Below the pieces are notes generated by a model, which made no database searches, was not told where the DNA came from, and saw only the letters and a list, made by a program, of their open reading frames with translations. A stretch of 64,000 nucleotides of DNA. Source: VFKU01 sp964620045. GTDB taxonomy: Bacteria > Hydrogenedentota > Hydrogenedentia > Hydrogenedentales > GCA-2746185. Position numbers and translations under genes: made by a program. Of this stretch, positions 10,707-19,033 are shown in pieces (within the stretch, counting starts at the first letter, position 1; each line of letters begins with the position of its first letter). The stretch lies in contig CAZUJL010000015.1 in NCBI GenBank assembly GCA_964620045.1, positions 32,952 to 96,951 on the forward strand, written 5' to 3'.

Positions 10707-11986
10707 GCTGGGCTCCTCTTACCGACACCGATCGCGACGAGATGCTGGCGACGATTGGCGTCAAACGAATCGAAGATCTGTTCGACACGATCCCGGCTTC
10801 GGCGAAGGTGAAGTCGTGGAATCTGCCGGCCGGCATGTCCGAGATGGCCGTGCGCGAAGAACTCGGCCGGCTGGCGGGAACGAACACTCCCGCGCCGATC
10901 AGCTTTTTGGGCGGCGGATTTTACGATCACTACATTCCGGCGGCGGTCGATGCGCTATCCGGCCGTAGCGAGTTCTACACGGCCTACACGCCCTACCAGC
11001 CCGAATGCGCGCAGGGCACGCTGCAGAGCATCTACGAGTACCAAACCTCGATCTGCCGCCTGACGGGCATGGAATTCGCCAACGCCTCCCTGTACGAAGG
11101 CGGCACGGCGGTGTTCGAAGCGGCCACGATGGCGATGCGCCTCACCGATCGCAGCAAGATCGTCGTGCACTCCTCGCTGAGCCCGGTCTATCGCAAGCAG
11201 CTCGACACGCACACGGCGAACCTGCCGGTGCAGATCGTGAGCGGCGATGATCCGACGGATGCGGCCTGCGTGATCGTGCAGAACCCGTCCTTCCTCGGCG
11301 AGTTGAGCGACTTCACCGAACTTGGCAAGCGCTGCCAGGCCACTGGCGCGTTGCTGGTGGTTTCTTTTTATCCCATCTCTCTCGGCATCGTGAAGACGCC
11401 GGACGAAATGGGCGCGGACATTGCCATCGCCGAAGGCCAAAGCCTCGGAATTCCGCTCGCCTTCGGCGGACCCTACCTCGGCATTCTCGCGACCTTGAAG
11501 AAGCACGTGCGCAAGATGCCGGGCCGTCTCTGCGGCGCGACGACGGACACCAAAGGCCGTCGCGGCTTCGTGCTCACGCTACAGGCGCGCGAGCAACACA
11601 TCCGCCGCGCGAAGGCGATGTCAAACATCTGCTCGAACCAGGCCCTGTGCGCCTTGCGTGCGCTGATCTTTATGTCGCTCTACGGCAAGGAAGGTTTCCG
11701 CGATCTCGCGCGGCAGTGCCATTCCAAGGCCGAGTACCTCAAGAAGAAGCTGATTTTTGCGAAGGTGATTTCCAAAGGCGCGACGTTCAATGAATTTGCC
11801 GTGCGCCTGCCGAAGAATGCGGATGATGTGGTGAAGAAACTCGCCGCGCAGGGTTACCAGGCGGGTCTTCCACTCGCGTCGGTTGGCGCCGGCGAAGCGA
11901 ATGACCTGCTCATCGCCGTCACCGAGCGCCGCACCAAAGCCCAACTCGACGCCTTCGCGAGCGCCCTGGAGGCCGCATGCAACTGA
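10703..11986 (+). CDS. gcvPA: Glycine decarboxylase subunit 1 (GcvPA)
   Basis: A 427-residue N-terminal-half subunit of the P protein, which with GcvPB forms the PLP-dependent glycine decarboxylase. PISFLGGGFYDHYIPAAVD, YTPYQPECAQGTLQSIYEYQ, FANASLYEGGTA and GRLCGATTDTKGRRGFVLTL are highly typical. This half lacks the PLP lysine, which is in GcvPB. The start is GTG 10703 inside the gcvH stop, and the end overlaps gcvPB by 10 bases. Split P proteins are found in many bacterial phyla outside the Enterobacteria. Confidence 0.96.
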   Translation: MSWAPLTDTDRDEMLATIGVKRIEDLFDTIPASAKVKSWNLPAGMSEMAVREELGRLAGTNTPAPISFLGGGFYDHYIPAAVDALSGRSEFYTAYTPYQPECAQGTLQSIYEYQTSICRLTGMEFANASLYEGGTAVFEAATMAMRLTDRSKIVVHSSLSPVYRKQLDTHTANLPVQIVSGDDPTDAACVIVQNPSFLGELSDFTELGKRCQATGALLVVSFYPISLGIVKTPDEMGADIAIAEGQSLGIPLAFGGPYLGILATLKKHVRKMPGRLCGATTDTKGRRGFVLTLQAREQHIRRAKAMSNICSNQALCALRALIFMSLYGKEGFRDLARQCHSKAEYLKKKLIFAKVISKGATFNEFAVRLPKNADDVVKKLAAQGYQAGLPLASVGAGEANDLLIAVTERRTKAQLDAFASALEAACN

Positions 11987-13419
11987 TTTACGAAAAATCC
12001 CGACCCGGCCGCCGTGCGATCACGCTGGACGCCTTGGATGTACCCGAAGCGACGCTCCCGGCGAACGTCAGCCGCGCGGAATCCGCCGGCCTGCCCGAAA
12101 TCGCCGAGATCGACGTCGTGCGTCACTTCACGGCGCTCTCGGATCGCAATCTCGGTCTCGACGCGCATTTCTATCCGCTCGGGTCCTGCACGATGAAATA
12201 TAATCCGAAGATCGCCGAGGTCGTGGCCGCGCTGCCGGGTTTTGCGGCGCTTCATCCGCACCTCTCCTCGAGCGCGGCGACCTGGGCGCAGTGCCAGGGT
12301 GCGTTTGAGCTGATTTACGAAACCGAAAAAATGCTCGCCGAGATCGCGGGCATGAGCGCCTGCTGTCTACAGCCGATCGCGGGCGCGCACGGCGAACTCG
12401 CCGGTACGCTGCTGATCGCGGCCTACCACCGCGAGCGCGGCAATACGCACAAGACGAAGATCATCGTGCCCGATTCCGCGCACGGCACGAACCCGGCCAG
12501 CGCCGCGATTGCGGGCTATGAAATCGTCGAGATCCCGTCGAACGATCGCGGGCTCATGGACGTCGAAACCTTCAAGGCCGCGCTGGACGACAATGTCGCC
12601 GGCGTGATGACGACCTGCCCGAACACGCACGGTCTCTTCGAGCCGGAGATTCAAGAAATCGCGCGGCTGTCGCACAAGGCCGACGCGCTGCTCTATTACG
12701 ACGGCGCGAACCTGAACGCGATCCTGGGCGAATGCCGCCCGGGCGATCTGGGCTTCGACGTGATGCACTACAACCTGCATAAAACCTTCGCCACGCCGCA
12801 CGGCATGGGCGGCCCCGGCAGCGGTCCTGTCGGCGTCAGCGAGCGCCTGGTTCCCTATCTCCCCGGCCCGCGCGTTGTGAAGAAGGGCAATGCCTTCGCG
12901 CTCGAGATGCCGCCGAAGTCCATCGGCAAGATGGCGCCGTTCTTCGGCAACTTCGGCATGGCGGTGCGCGCGTACGCGTATATGCGCCACCTCGGGAAGG
13001 ACGGCCTTCGCCAGGTCTCGCACGCGGCCGTGTTGAATGCGAACTACATCCACGCGCGGCTCAAGGGCGCATATCAGTCGGCGTTCAACAGCCGCTTCAT
13101 GCACGAGTGCATCTTCGACGCGACGCCGCAGGCCAAGAAGGGCTCGCGCGCGATGGACATCGCCAAGGCGCTGCTCGATTACGGCTACCACGCGCCGACC
13201 GTGTACTTCCCGCTCACGGTGCACGAAAGCATCATGATCGAACCGACGGAGACCGAGTCGAAAGAAACGATGGATGCGTTCTGCGATGCGATGCTCGAAA
13301 TCGCAAAGCGCATCGAGGCCGAAGGCGACCCGTACAAGGATGCGCCGTTCACCACGCCGGTGAGCCGGCTCGACGAAGCCAAGGCTGCGCGCCAGCTCGA
13401 TTGTTGCTACCGGCCATAA
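11977..13419 (+). CDS. gcvPB: Glycine decarboxylase subunit 2 (GcvPB, PLP-binding)
   Basis: The 480-residue C-terminal-half subunit. It carries the PLP-binding lysine in HYNLHKTFATPHGMGGPGSG (Lys269). Other marks are FYPLGSCTMKYNPK, GAHGELAGTLLIAAYH, SAHGTNPASA and TCPNTHGLFEP. With GcvPA it decarboxylates glycine and passes the aminomethyl group to GcvH. Its ATG 11977 lies within the last codons of gcvPA. A strong inverted repeat follows the stop (13421-13488), between this gene and the lipoate ligase. Confidence 0.97.
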   Translation: MQLIYEKSRPGRRAITLDALDVPEATLPANVSRAESAGLPEIAEIDVVRHFTALSDRNLGLDAHFYPLGSCTMKYNPKIAEVVAALPGFAALHPHLSSSAATWAQCQGAFELIYETEKMLAEIAGMSACCLQPIAGAHGELAGTLLIAAYHRERGNTHKTKIIVPDSAHGTNPASAAIAGYEIVEIPSNDRGLMDVETFKAALDDNVAGVMTTCPNTHGLFEPEIQEIARLSHKADALLYYDGANLNAILGECRPGDLGFDVMHYNLHKTFATPHGMGGPGSGPVGVSERLVPYLPGPRVVKKGNAFALEMPPKSIGKMAPFFGNFGMAVRAYAYMRHLGKDGLRQVSHAAVLNANYIHARLKGAYQSAFNSRFMHECIFDATPQAKKGSRAMDIAKALLDYGYHAPTVYFPLTVHESIMIEPTETESKETMDAFCDAMLEIAKRIEAEGDPYKDAPFTTPVSRLDEAKAARQLDCCYRP

Positions 13420-13420
13420 C

Positions 13421-13488
13421 CCGGGAACGTCAATCTCCCGATTGGCGATTTCAATTGCATGCGCCAATCGGGAGATTGGCGTTCCCGG
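13421..13488. repeat. 27-bp inverted repeat between gcvPB and the lipoate ligase
   Basis: Arms 13421-13447 and 13462-13488 are reverse complements over 27 bases with one mismatch, and the loop is 14 bases. It starts one base after the gcvPB stop. There is no T-tract, so it looks like a dispersed REP-like palindrome that may also stabilise the gcv mRNA end or partly reduce read-through into the ligase gene. Confidence 0.8.
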
Positions 13489-13502
13489 CAGCGTGAGGTG
13501 CC

Positions 13503-14213
13503 ATGTGGCTGCTTGACCATACCTGCGCAACGCCGGCCGAGAACCTCGCACTGGACGAGGTCCTGCTGGACGAAGCGGAAGCCGGGCGACTGGACGAAGT
13601 CCTCCGGTTCTGGGAAAGCCCGACGTATTTTGCGGTCCTGGGGCTGAGTCAGGCGGTCGACACCCACGTCTACCGCGAAACCTGTGACCGGGACGGCGTC
13701 CCCATCCTCCGCCGTTGTTCTGCGGGTGGATGTGTACTCCAGGGGCCGGGCTGCTTGAACTTCTCCCTCATCCTGCGACTCGACCGCCCCGGCTGCGGAT
13801 CGATCACGGCCTCGTACCGGACCATCCTGGGAAGCATCGCCACCGCCCTAATTCCAACGGTGACGTTAACGGGAATTTCGGACCTGGCCATCGACGGCCG
13901 CAAGGTATCCGGTAACGCCCAGCGCCGGCGCGGCAAGTTCTTTTTGCACCACGGCACCCTGCTCCTGAATTTCGACATTTCGAAATGCAGCACGTACCTT
14001 CGCGAACCCGACGATCGTCCGGAGTATCGAGCGGCGCGTTCGCACGGCGCCTTCATACGGAATCTAAACCTAACACAAGATGCGACGAAGATTTCTGTTT
14101 CGAGATTGTTTCAGGCGTCTCAATTGCTGTCTTTTTCGAGCGATCTCGCAGGCAAGATGACTTCGTTGGCAGGTTTGAAATACAACAATTCTGCATGGAT
14201 CTTTCGAAAGTAG
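13503..14213 (+). CDS. Lipoate-protein ligase A family protein
   Basis: A 236-residue member of the biotin/lipoate ligase fold. NLALDEVLLDEAEAG, the substrate loop RRCSAGGCVLQGPGCLNFSL (the usual RRxSGGG has an Ala) and DLAIDGRKVSGNAQ with the conserved Lys134 are present, then FLHHGTLLLNFD. It likely attaches lipoate to GcvH in the same operon. It is short compared with two-domain ligases: no accessory C-terminal domain is seen, as in octanoyl-transferring LipM/LplA-like forms, so transfer from another carrier is possible. The last 50 codons are AT-richer than the rest. Confidence 0.88.
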   Translation: MWLLDHTCATPAENLALDEVLLDEAEAGRLDEVLRFWESPTYFAVLGLSQAVDTHVYRETCDRDGVPILRRCSAGGCVLQGPGCLNFSLILRLDRPGCGSITASYRTILGSIATALIPTVTLTGISDLAIDGRKVSGNAQRRRGKFFLHHGTLLLNFDISKCSTYLREPDDRPEYRAARSHGAFIRNLNLTQDATKISVSRLFQASQLLSFSSDLAGKMTSLAGLKYNNSAWIFRK

Positions 14214-14285
14214 CCATCCTCCGCTATTCCTCATATGGTACGATTACTGCGTACTAGTCAACAGATATTTTGATCGGGGGATCGT

Positions 14286-14714
14286 ATGCCGCTCGCCAGA
14301 TGCGCTCGTTGCGAAAAGCTTTTCGAGAAAACCGCGCTCCCCGTCTGTCTGAACTGCATGCCGGCCGAAGAGGGCGACTACGAAAAAATCCGCGAATGCC
14401 TCAAAGATCATCCCGAAATGACGGTCGAGTTCATTAGCGAGACCACGGGGGTCACGCTAAGCTGCGTCATGCGAATGCTGGAACAGGGCCTGATCGTCAA
14501 CGAAAAGACCGTCGGCATCTCGCGCTGCGGCCGATGCGGCGCACCCGCCATCAGCGCCACCAAGAAGCTCTGCAACGGGTGCCTGGAAGAAATGAACCGG
14601 GAGGTCGCCAAGCAGCGCCACCTGGCCCAGACGCACCGCCGCAAGGACGTTAAAATCGGCGAATTCTCCACGGTCCGCGAATCGATGGATTCCAAACGCA
14701 CCCAAAACAATTAG
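14286..14714 (+). CDS. YvyF-like (TIGR03826) zinc-finger protein
   Basis: A 142-residue protein with two Cys4-type zinc ribbons: CARCEKLFEK...VCLNC at residues 6-24 and CGRCGAP...LCNGC at about 80-100. Between them is a helix-turn-helix-like part, EFISETTGVTLSCVMRMLEQGLI. This layout resembles the flagellar operon protein YvyF of Bacillus and Clostridia. No flagellar genes are present here, so a general regulatory or RNA/DNA-binding role is as likely. GGGGGA precedes ATG 14286. It forms a single-gene unit before the amidase operon. Confidence 0.72.
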   Translation: MPLARCARCEKLFEKTALPVCLNCMPAEEGDYEKIRECLKDHPEMTVEFISETTGVTLSCVMRMLEQGLIVNEKTVGISRCGRCGAPAISATKKLCNGCLEEMNREVAKQRHLAQTHRRKDVKIGEFSTVRESMDSKRTQNN

Positions 14715-14720
14715 GTAGTG

Positions 14721-14750
14721 TTGCAACCCCCCGCGATCCTCGTGTAAAAC
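14721..14750 (+). promoter_or_regulatory. Weak candidate promoter of the amidase operon
   Basis: TTGCAA and TAAAAC are 18 bases apart, each matching four of six consensus positions. If used, the leader would be about 155 bases long and would contain the stem described at 14810-14875. Support is limited to spacing and position. Confidence 0.3.
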
Positions 14751-14809
14751 GGAGCTATTCGGGCCGAGGGGGACCCGGATTCGCAGGCTGCCTGTTCTAC
14801 GTCATGGCA

Positions 14810-14875
14810 CTGCAATCCTCTTTCCCACTCCATCGAACGCAGTTCCGAACCTTTTCCGTTGTCGCGGGATTGCAG
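14810..14875 (+). other. Long-range stem in the amidase leader
   Basis: CTGCAATCC (14810-14818) and GGATTGCAG (14867-14875) pair perfectly over 9 bases around a 48-base loop, 39 bases before the amidase start. The 200-base gap 14715-14914 is otherwise empty. I do not recognise a known RNA family. Confidence 0.3.
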
Positions 14876-14914
14876 ATGCGAGAGGCCCGCACGGGTGGAT
14901 GATCGTTTAACAAC

Positions 14915-16159
14915 ATGAGTCTACGCTCCGCAGGGCGGATTCTTCCGCGCGTTGTGTCCGTCGCCTATCTGTGTCTTGCCGTGGCGACGGCGCAGGCCGA
15001 GCTTGTTCAATTCACGCTGCACAACGGCGGCACGGAACGGCTCCTCTCTCTCAACACGGTCTCGATTGAGGGTATCGACTATGTGCCCCTCGAAACGCTG
15101 GTGCAGCAAGCCGGCGGCTCATACAATGCCCTTCCCGCCCGCTTGCGCGTCGATCTCGGCGGCTCGACCGCGTGGCTGCGCGTCGGCGAATCGCGTGTCA
15201 ACGCGCTGAGCATCTTCTCGCTCCGATATCCGTTGCGTGAGGAGAACAGCATCCCGCTGATCGCCGCGAGCGACATTCCTGACTTCTTTCTAAAATCCTT
15301 CCGCACCAACGTTCGCGCGGAAGCGCCGATCGCGCCCGTGGCGCCGCCGACACCGATCGTGACACCACCGGGCGCGACTCCGACGACGACAGACACGCCG
15401 CCGGCGCGGCCGCTCCAGCCGATGGACGAACCAGACGCCTTGGAACAGCTCGGCGATCTGCCGACCGAGGCCACGCCCGTGGGGATCAGCCGCATCGTGA
15501 TCGATCCCGGCCATGGCGGATACGACTCCGGCGTGCAGGCGGGCGATACGCTGAGCGAAGAGGCCATCACATTGGGTGTCGCGGAGCGCCTGAAATCGCT
15601 GCTGACAACCGACGAGCGCTTCGTCGTGGTGCTCACGCGTGAAGAAGACACCGATATGTCCTTCGCGCAACGCGCGGATGCTTCCGGCGCCGCGCCGGGG
15701 ACCCTGCTGATTAGCCTGCATGTGGGCAGCTCGCTCTCGCCAACGGCCGAAGGCGTTGCGGTGTTTTTCCCGACGCCGTCCAACGCCCCGCCAACCGGAA
15801 GCACCAGCGTGACCGCGACCTTGCTCGGTGTCGATCATCGCCTGCTGGTGGAAGGCCGCAAACTGGCTACTGAACTCGCCACCGCGATTAGCGCCTCGGC
15901 CAACGCGCGTCTGCGCGGTGTCATGGAAGCGCCGTTGCGCATGCAAAGCGATATGGAAATCGTTACGGCGCAGATCGAACTCGGCTGCCTTACGAATGTG
16001 GCAGACGCGCAGCGTCTCGCATCGGAAGGATACCTCGCAAAACTCGCGACGGGCATTTTCAACGGCATCGTCGCCTACATCGACGGCCCCAAAGTAGAGC
16101 AAGCGGCCCCGGCGGCCAATGCGCCGGCGGAAACGCCGCCCGCGACCGTGGAGAACTGA
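14915..16159 (+). CDS. N-acetylmuramoyl-L-alanine amidase (Amidase_3), exported
   Basis: A 414-residue cell-wall amidase that cuts the bond between MurNAc and the peptide stem. Signal peptide at about 1-29. Residues 30-125 (EGIDYVPLETLVQQAGG...) resemble the copper amine oxidase N-terminal-like domain often found before such amidases. A Pro/Thr linker follows, then the Amidase_3 domain: DPGHGGYDSG with zinc His200, Glu215/216, LLISLHVG with His269, and the catalytic Glu355 in QIELGCLTN. The canonical ISLHAN is SLHVGS here. Start of a five-gene overlapped operon with GerMN, MurI, a polysaccharide deacetylase and TsaD. Confidence 0.92.
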   Translation: MSLRSAGRILPRVVSVAYLCLAVATAQAELVQFTLHNGGTERLLSLNTVSIEGIDYVPLETLVQQAGGSYNALPARLRVDLGGSTAWLRVGESRVNALSIFSLRYPLREENSIPLIAASDIPDFFLKSFRTNVRAEAPIAPVAPPTPIVTPPGATPTTTDTPPARPLQPMDEPDALEQLGDLPTEATPVGISRIVIDPGHGGYDSGVQAGDTLSEEAITLGVAERLKSLLTTDERFVVVLTREEDTDMSFAQRADASGAAPGTLLISLHVGSSLSPTAEGVAVFFPTPSNAPPTGSTSVTATLLGVDHRLLVEGRKLATELATAISASANARLRGVMEAPLRMQSDMEIVTAQIELGCLTNVADAQRLASEGYLAKLATGIFNGIVAYIDGPKVEQAAPAANAPAETPPATVEN

Positions 16160-16160
16160 G

Positions 16161-16808
16161 ATGTCTCCCCGCCGACCAACCCGCCCGAAAGACGTCGCCC
16201 GCACCGCCTTTGTGTCCATGTGGGGCGTGCTTACACTCGTATTGCTCTTCATGGTCACGTTCCTGTTCGTGCGTCTGTCGCAGCGCGAACGCGATCTCGA
16301 CGCCGTCACGCCGCTGATCGAGAGCCGCGGCGCCGTGCGCGAAGTGCCGCTGGATGCCGATCTGCCGCGCGTGCGCCTGTACTTCGCCAATCCGACCGAT
16401 CTGCGTCTCGTGGGTGAAGAACGCCCGCTTGCGCTCACCGATTCCACGCGCGAGAACTGCCGCGCGGCGATCGATGCGCTCATCAAAGGCCCAACATCCG
16501 CGGCCGCGCCCACTTTGCCCTCCGTGGCGCAGGTGCGGGCGATTTATCTGCTCGACTCCGGCGAATTGATCCTGGATTTCTCGCGCGCGATCGATGTGCC
16601 CGAGATGCGCAGCGCCGGCGCGGAATGGCTTATGGTGCAGTCGCTCGCCCACACGCTCACGCAGCCGGGCCTGCAAGGCTCCAAAGATCGCGCGGTCACC
16701 AGCATTCGTATCTTGTATGAAGGTTCGCCCGCCGCGCAGGGCAGTTTCCCAGCGCACATTCTGTTGAACGGCCCCGTGCGCCCCGACATCCGCCTCCTGG
16801 GCAGCTGA
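16161..16808 (+). CDS. GerMN-domain protein, membrane-anchored
   Basis: A 215-residue protein with one N-terminal membrane helix (VSMWGVLTLVLLFMVTFLFV, about 15-35) and an external GerMN domain: VRLYFANPTDLRLVGEERPL, ALIKGPT, IYLLDSGELILDFSRAI and VTSIRILYEG. GerMN domains occur in spore germination proteins and in other cell-wall proteins, where they are thought to bind peptidoglycan or partner proteins. It begins one base after the amidase stop and ends directly before murI, so an envelope role together with the amidase is likely. ATG 16161 is chosen over an in-frame ATG at 16119 because the longer form starts inside the amidase gene. Confidence 0.87.
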   Translation: MSPRRPTRPKDVARTAFVSMWGVLTLVLLFMVTFLFVRLSQRERDLDAVTPLIESRGAVREVPLDADLPRVRLYFANPTDLRLVGEERPLALTDSTRENCRAAIDALIKGPTSAAAPTLPSVAQVRAIYLLDSGELILDFSRAIDVPEMRSAGAEWLMVQSLAHTLTQPGLQGSKDRAVTSIRILYEGSPAAQGSFPAHILLNGPVRPDIRLLGS

Positions 16809-17630
16809 ATGTCCACCTCCCCCACTGTTGCTTCGCCCACCATGCCGCTGGGCGTGTTCGATTCGGGCGTCGGCGGACTCACCGTGGTCCGCGCGCTGCG
16901 CCATCATCTGCCCGGCGAAAATATTTTGTATCTCGGCGACACCGCGCGCGTCCCCTATGGCAATCGATCGCCGGAAACGATCATCCGGTATGCACGCGCG
17001 TGTGTGGACCTACTGATGAAACGCGGTATCAAGGTGCTCGTCGTCGCGTGCAACACGGCGACGGCGCACGCCCTGCCCACGCTCGAGCGCGAGCTGAGCC
17101 TGCCCGTGATCGGCGTGCTGGAGCCCGGTTCGCGCGCGGCCGCGGCCCGCACGAGGCGTGGGCGCATCGGCGTCATCGGAACGCGCGCCACGATCTCCAG
17201 CGGTGTGTATCAGGCGGCCCTGGGCCGTCTCGCGCCGGAGGCCTATGTGCTCGCGCGGGCGTGTCCAATGTTCGTGCCGCTTGCCGAGGAAGGCTGGATC
17301 GAAGGTCCGATTCCCACACAAGTAGCCGAGACCTATCTCACCGATCTGCGCAAGATCGAGATCGACTCGCTCTTGCTCGCGTGCACGCACTATCCTGTGC
17401 TTCTCAACACGATCCAGAAAGTCATGGGACCGGAGGTCACGATCGTGGACAGCGCCGACGCGACTGCGGAGACCGTCGCCGGCCTACTCGAACGTCTCGG
17501 TCTGCGCAACACCACCGGCGGCCGCGGCACTCTGGTCTCGCTGGTGAGCGACGCACCGGAACGGTTCGCCGAAACCGGGCGCGCGTTCCTGGGCGAGTCG
17601 ATTGGTAAAGTGGAATGGGTGGATCTCTGA
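16809..17630 (+). CDS. murI: Glutamate racemase
   Basis: A 273-residue racemase supplying D-glutamate for peptidoglycan. GVFDSGVGGLTVVRAL, YLGDTARVPYG, the first catalytic cysteine in VVACNTATA (Cys81) and the second in LLACTHYPVL (Cys192) are all there. Its ATG directly follows the GerMN stop, and its TGA overlaps the ATG of the deacetylase gene. The context with an amidase and GerMN protein fits wall synthesis and turnover. Confidence 0.96.
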   Translation: MSTSPTVASPTMPLGVFDSGVGGLTVVRALRHHLPGENILYLGDTARVPYGNRSPETIIRYARACVDLLMKRGIKVLVVACNTATAHALPTLERELSLPVIGVLEPGSRAAAARTRRGRIGVIGTRATISSGVYQAALGRLAPEAYVLARACPMFVPLAEEGWIEGPIPTQVAETYLTDLRKIEIDSLLLACTHYPVLLNTIQKVMGPEVTIVDSADATAETVAGLLERLGLRNTTGGRGTLVSLVSDAPERFAETGRAFLGESIGKVEWVDL

Positions 17631-19033
17631 TGCCCGCCGACACTCCAAAACCCGAAGCCACAGACGCGCCGGAGACGCCCGTCGGCCCGCGCCATTCGTG
17701 GATGGGCATCGGCCTTGGATTCGCGGTCTCGGCCGTGATGCTGGTCGCCACGATGTGGGTGATTGGGCAATACCTGAAGCATCGTCCGATGGACCTCGCC
17801 GGACCCACGCACCAAGTCGCCGAAATCGCCGAAGGCGTTCTAAAAAATCTCGGGACGTCCGAGGAACTGATCGAAACCGTTGGCCCGCACTTGGAAAAGA
17901 CGCCGCGCGCACAATTTTACCGCACGAGCATCACGGCGCATCTGCCCGGCTCGGTAAATCCGAATATTGCCGTGGACGCGATCGAGCGCGCGCTCCTGCG
18001 CAGCCGGATCGTGATCTCCGGGGAAGACGCTGCGGAATCCGAGCGCGTAACCTACCTCAGCTTTGAAGGCAACGAAGTCGCCGACATTCGACTGATTCAT
18101 GCGCCATCGTCAGACGCATCGCCCCACGGCCGGCGTCTGGATGAATCCTCTCACGACACACCCGAATTACACGCCGCGCCGTCGCACGACGAGCACGGCG
18201 CGGCCCCCGCCGATCAGCACCTGCTCGAACACGCCGAACCGGCCGCGGAACCAGAGCACCATTCCGAAGCGCCGGCGGACCACTCCCCGGTGCGCGCGAT
18301 GGCGATTCCGATGGGCATGTACGCGCCCTCGTTTGGCGAAATTGCCGCGCACGGCCGCGCGAAGGTTGCACAGGCACACCCGCGCGTCGCGATTATTGTG
18401 GACGATGGCGGCTACGGCGGCGAGTGTACAGAGATCATCCTCGGCCTCGATCCGGGGCTGACCTTCGCTATCTTGCCGAACACCCCCGTCGGCACAACGC
18501 TCGCGGTCGAAGCCGCGCAGCGCGGCTTTGAAATCATGTTGCACATGCCAATGGACAACGATAGCGAATCGCTGAAGCATCCGGGGCAGATCGACACGAC
18601 CATGGGCGCCGCCGAGATTCAGCGCCTTACGCAGGATGCCCTCGCGCAGGTGCCCGGTGCCGTCGGCATCAACAATCACACCGGCTCGAAATTCACGGCG
18701 GACGCAACCGCGATGCGCCATTTCATGGGGGGAATTCAAAAATCCGGTTTGTATTTCGTCGATAGCCGGACGACGGCGAACTCCGTGGCCGGCGATATCG
18801 CGCGTGAGTTCCACATCCCCGAAGCCGCGCGAACCTTGTTCCTCGATCACGACAATGCCGATGCGGAAATCCGCGCACGGTTTCACGAATTAATCCAGGA
18901 CGCCCATGCGCAGGGCAGCGCCATAGGCATCTGCCATTTCCGGCCAAACACCGCCGTCGTGCTGCGCGACATGCTTCCGTTGCTGCAGACCGAAGGCATC
19001 CAGTTGGTCCACGCCTCGGAACTCGTACGATGA
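17630..19033 (+). CDS. Divergent polysaccharide deacetylase (YibQ/DUF610-like), membrane-anchored
   Basis: A 467-residue protein with a single membrane helix at about 22-48 (MGIGLGFAVSAVMLVATMW), a variable His/Glu/Pro-rich linker (about 165-230) and a C-terminal NodB-like barrel. RVAIIVDDGGYGG, LDPGLTFAILPNTP, EIMLHMPMDND, GINNHTGSKFT, YFVDSRTT and LFLDHDN match the divergent polysaccharide deacetylase 2 family, which keeps the D-D and H...H metal sites. The substrate is unknown. ATG 17630 overlaps the murI stop; an ATG five codons earlier also exists. The gene overlaps tsaD by 4 bases. Confidence 0.9.
   Translation: MPADTPKPEATDAPETPVGPRHSWMGIGLGFAVSAVMLVATMWVIGQYLKHRPMDLAGPTHQVAEIAEGVLKNLGTSEELIETVGPHLEKTPRAQFYRTSITAHLPGSVNPNIAVDAIERALLRSRIVISGEDAAESERVTYLSFEGNEVADIRLIHAPSSDASPHGRRLDESSHDTPELHAAPSHDEHGAAPADQHLLEHAEPAAEPEHHSEAPADHSPVRAMAIPMGMYAPSFGEIAAHGRAKVAQAHPRVAIIVDDGGYGGECTEIILGLDPGLTFAILPNTPVGTTLAVEAAQRGFEIMLHMPMDNDSESLKHPGQIDTTMGAAEIQRLTQDALAQVPGAVGINNHTGSKFTADATAMRHFMGGIQKSGLYFVDSRTTANSVAGDIAREFHIPEAARTLFLDHDNADAEIRARFHELIQDAHAQGSAIGICHFRPNTAVVLRDMLPLLQTEGIQLVHASELVR

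Noticed and set aside
14715..14914. 4.5S (SRP) or 6S RNA gene
   Set aside because: The SRP GGAAGG...AGCAGCC core is absent, and the stem and loop layout does not match 6S.
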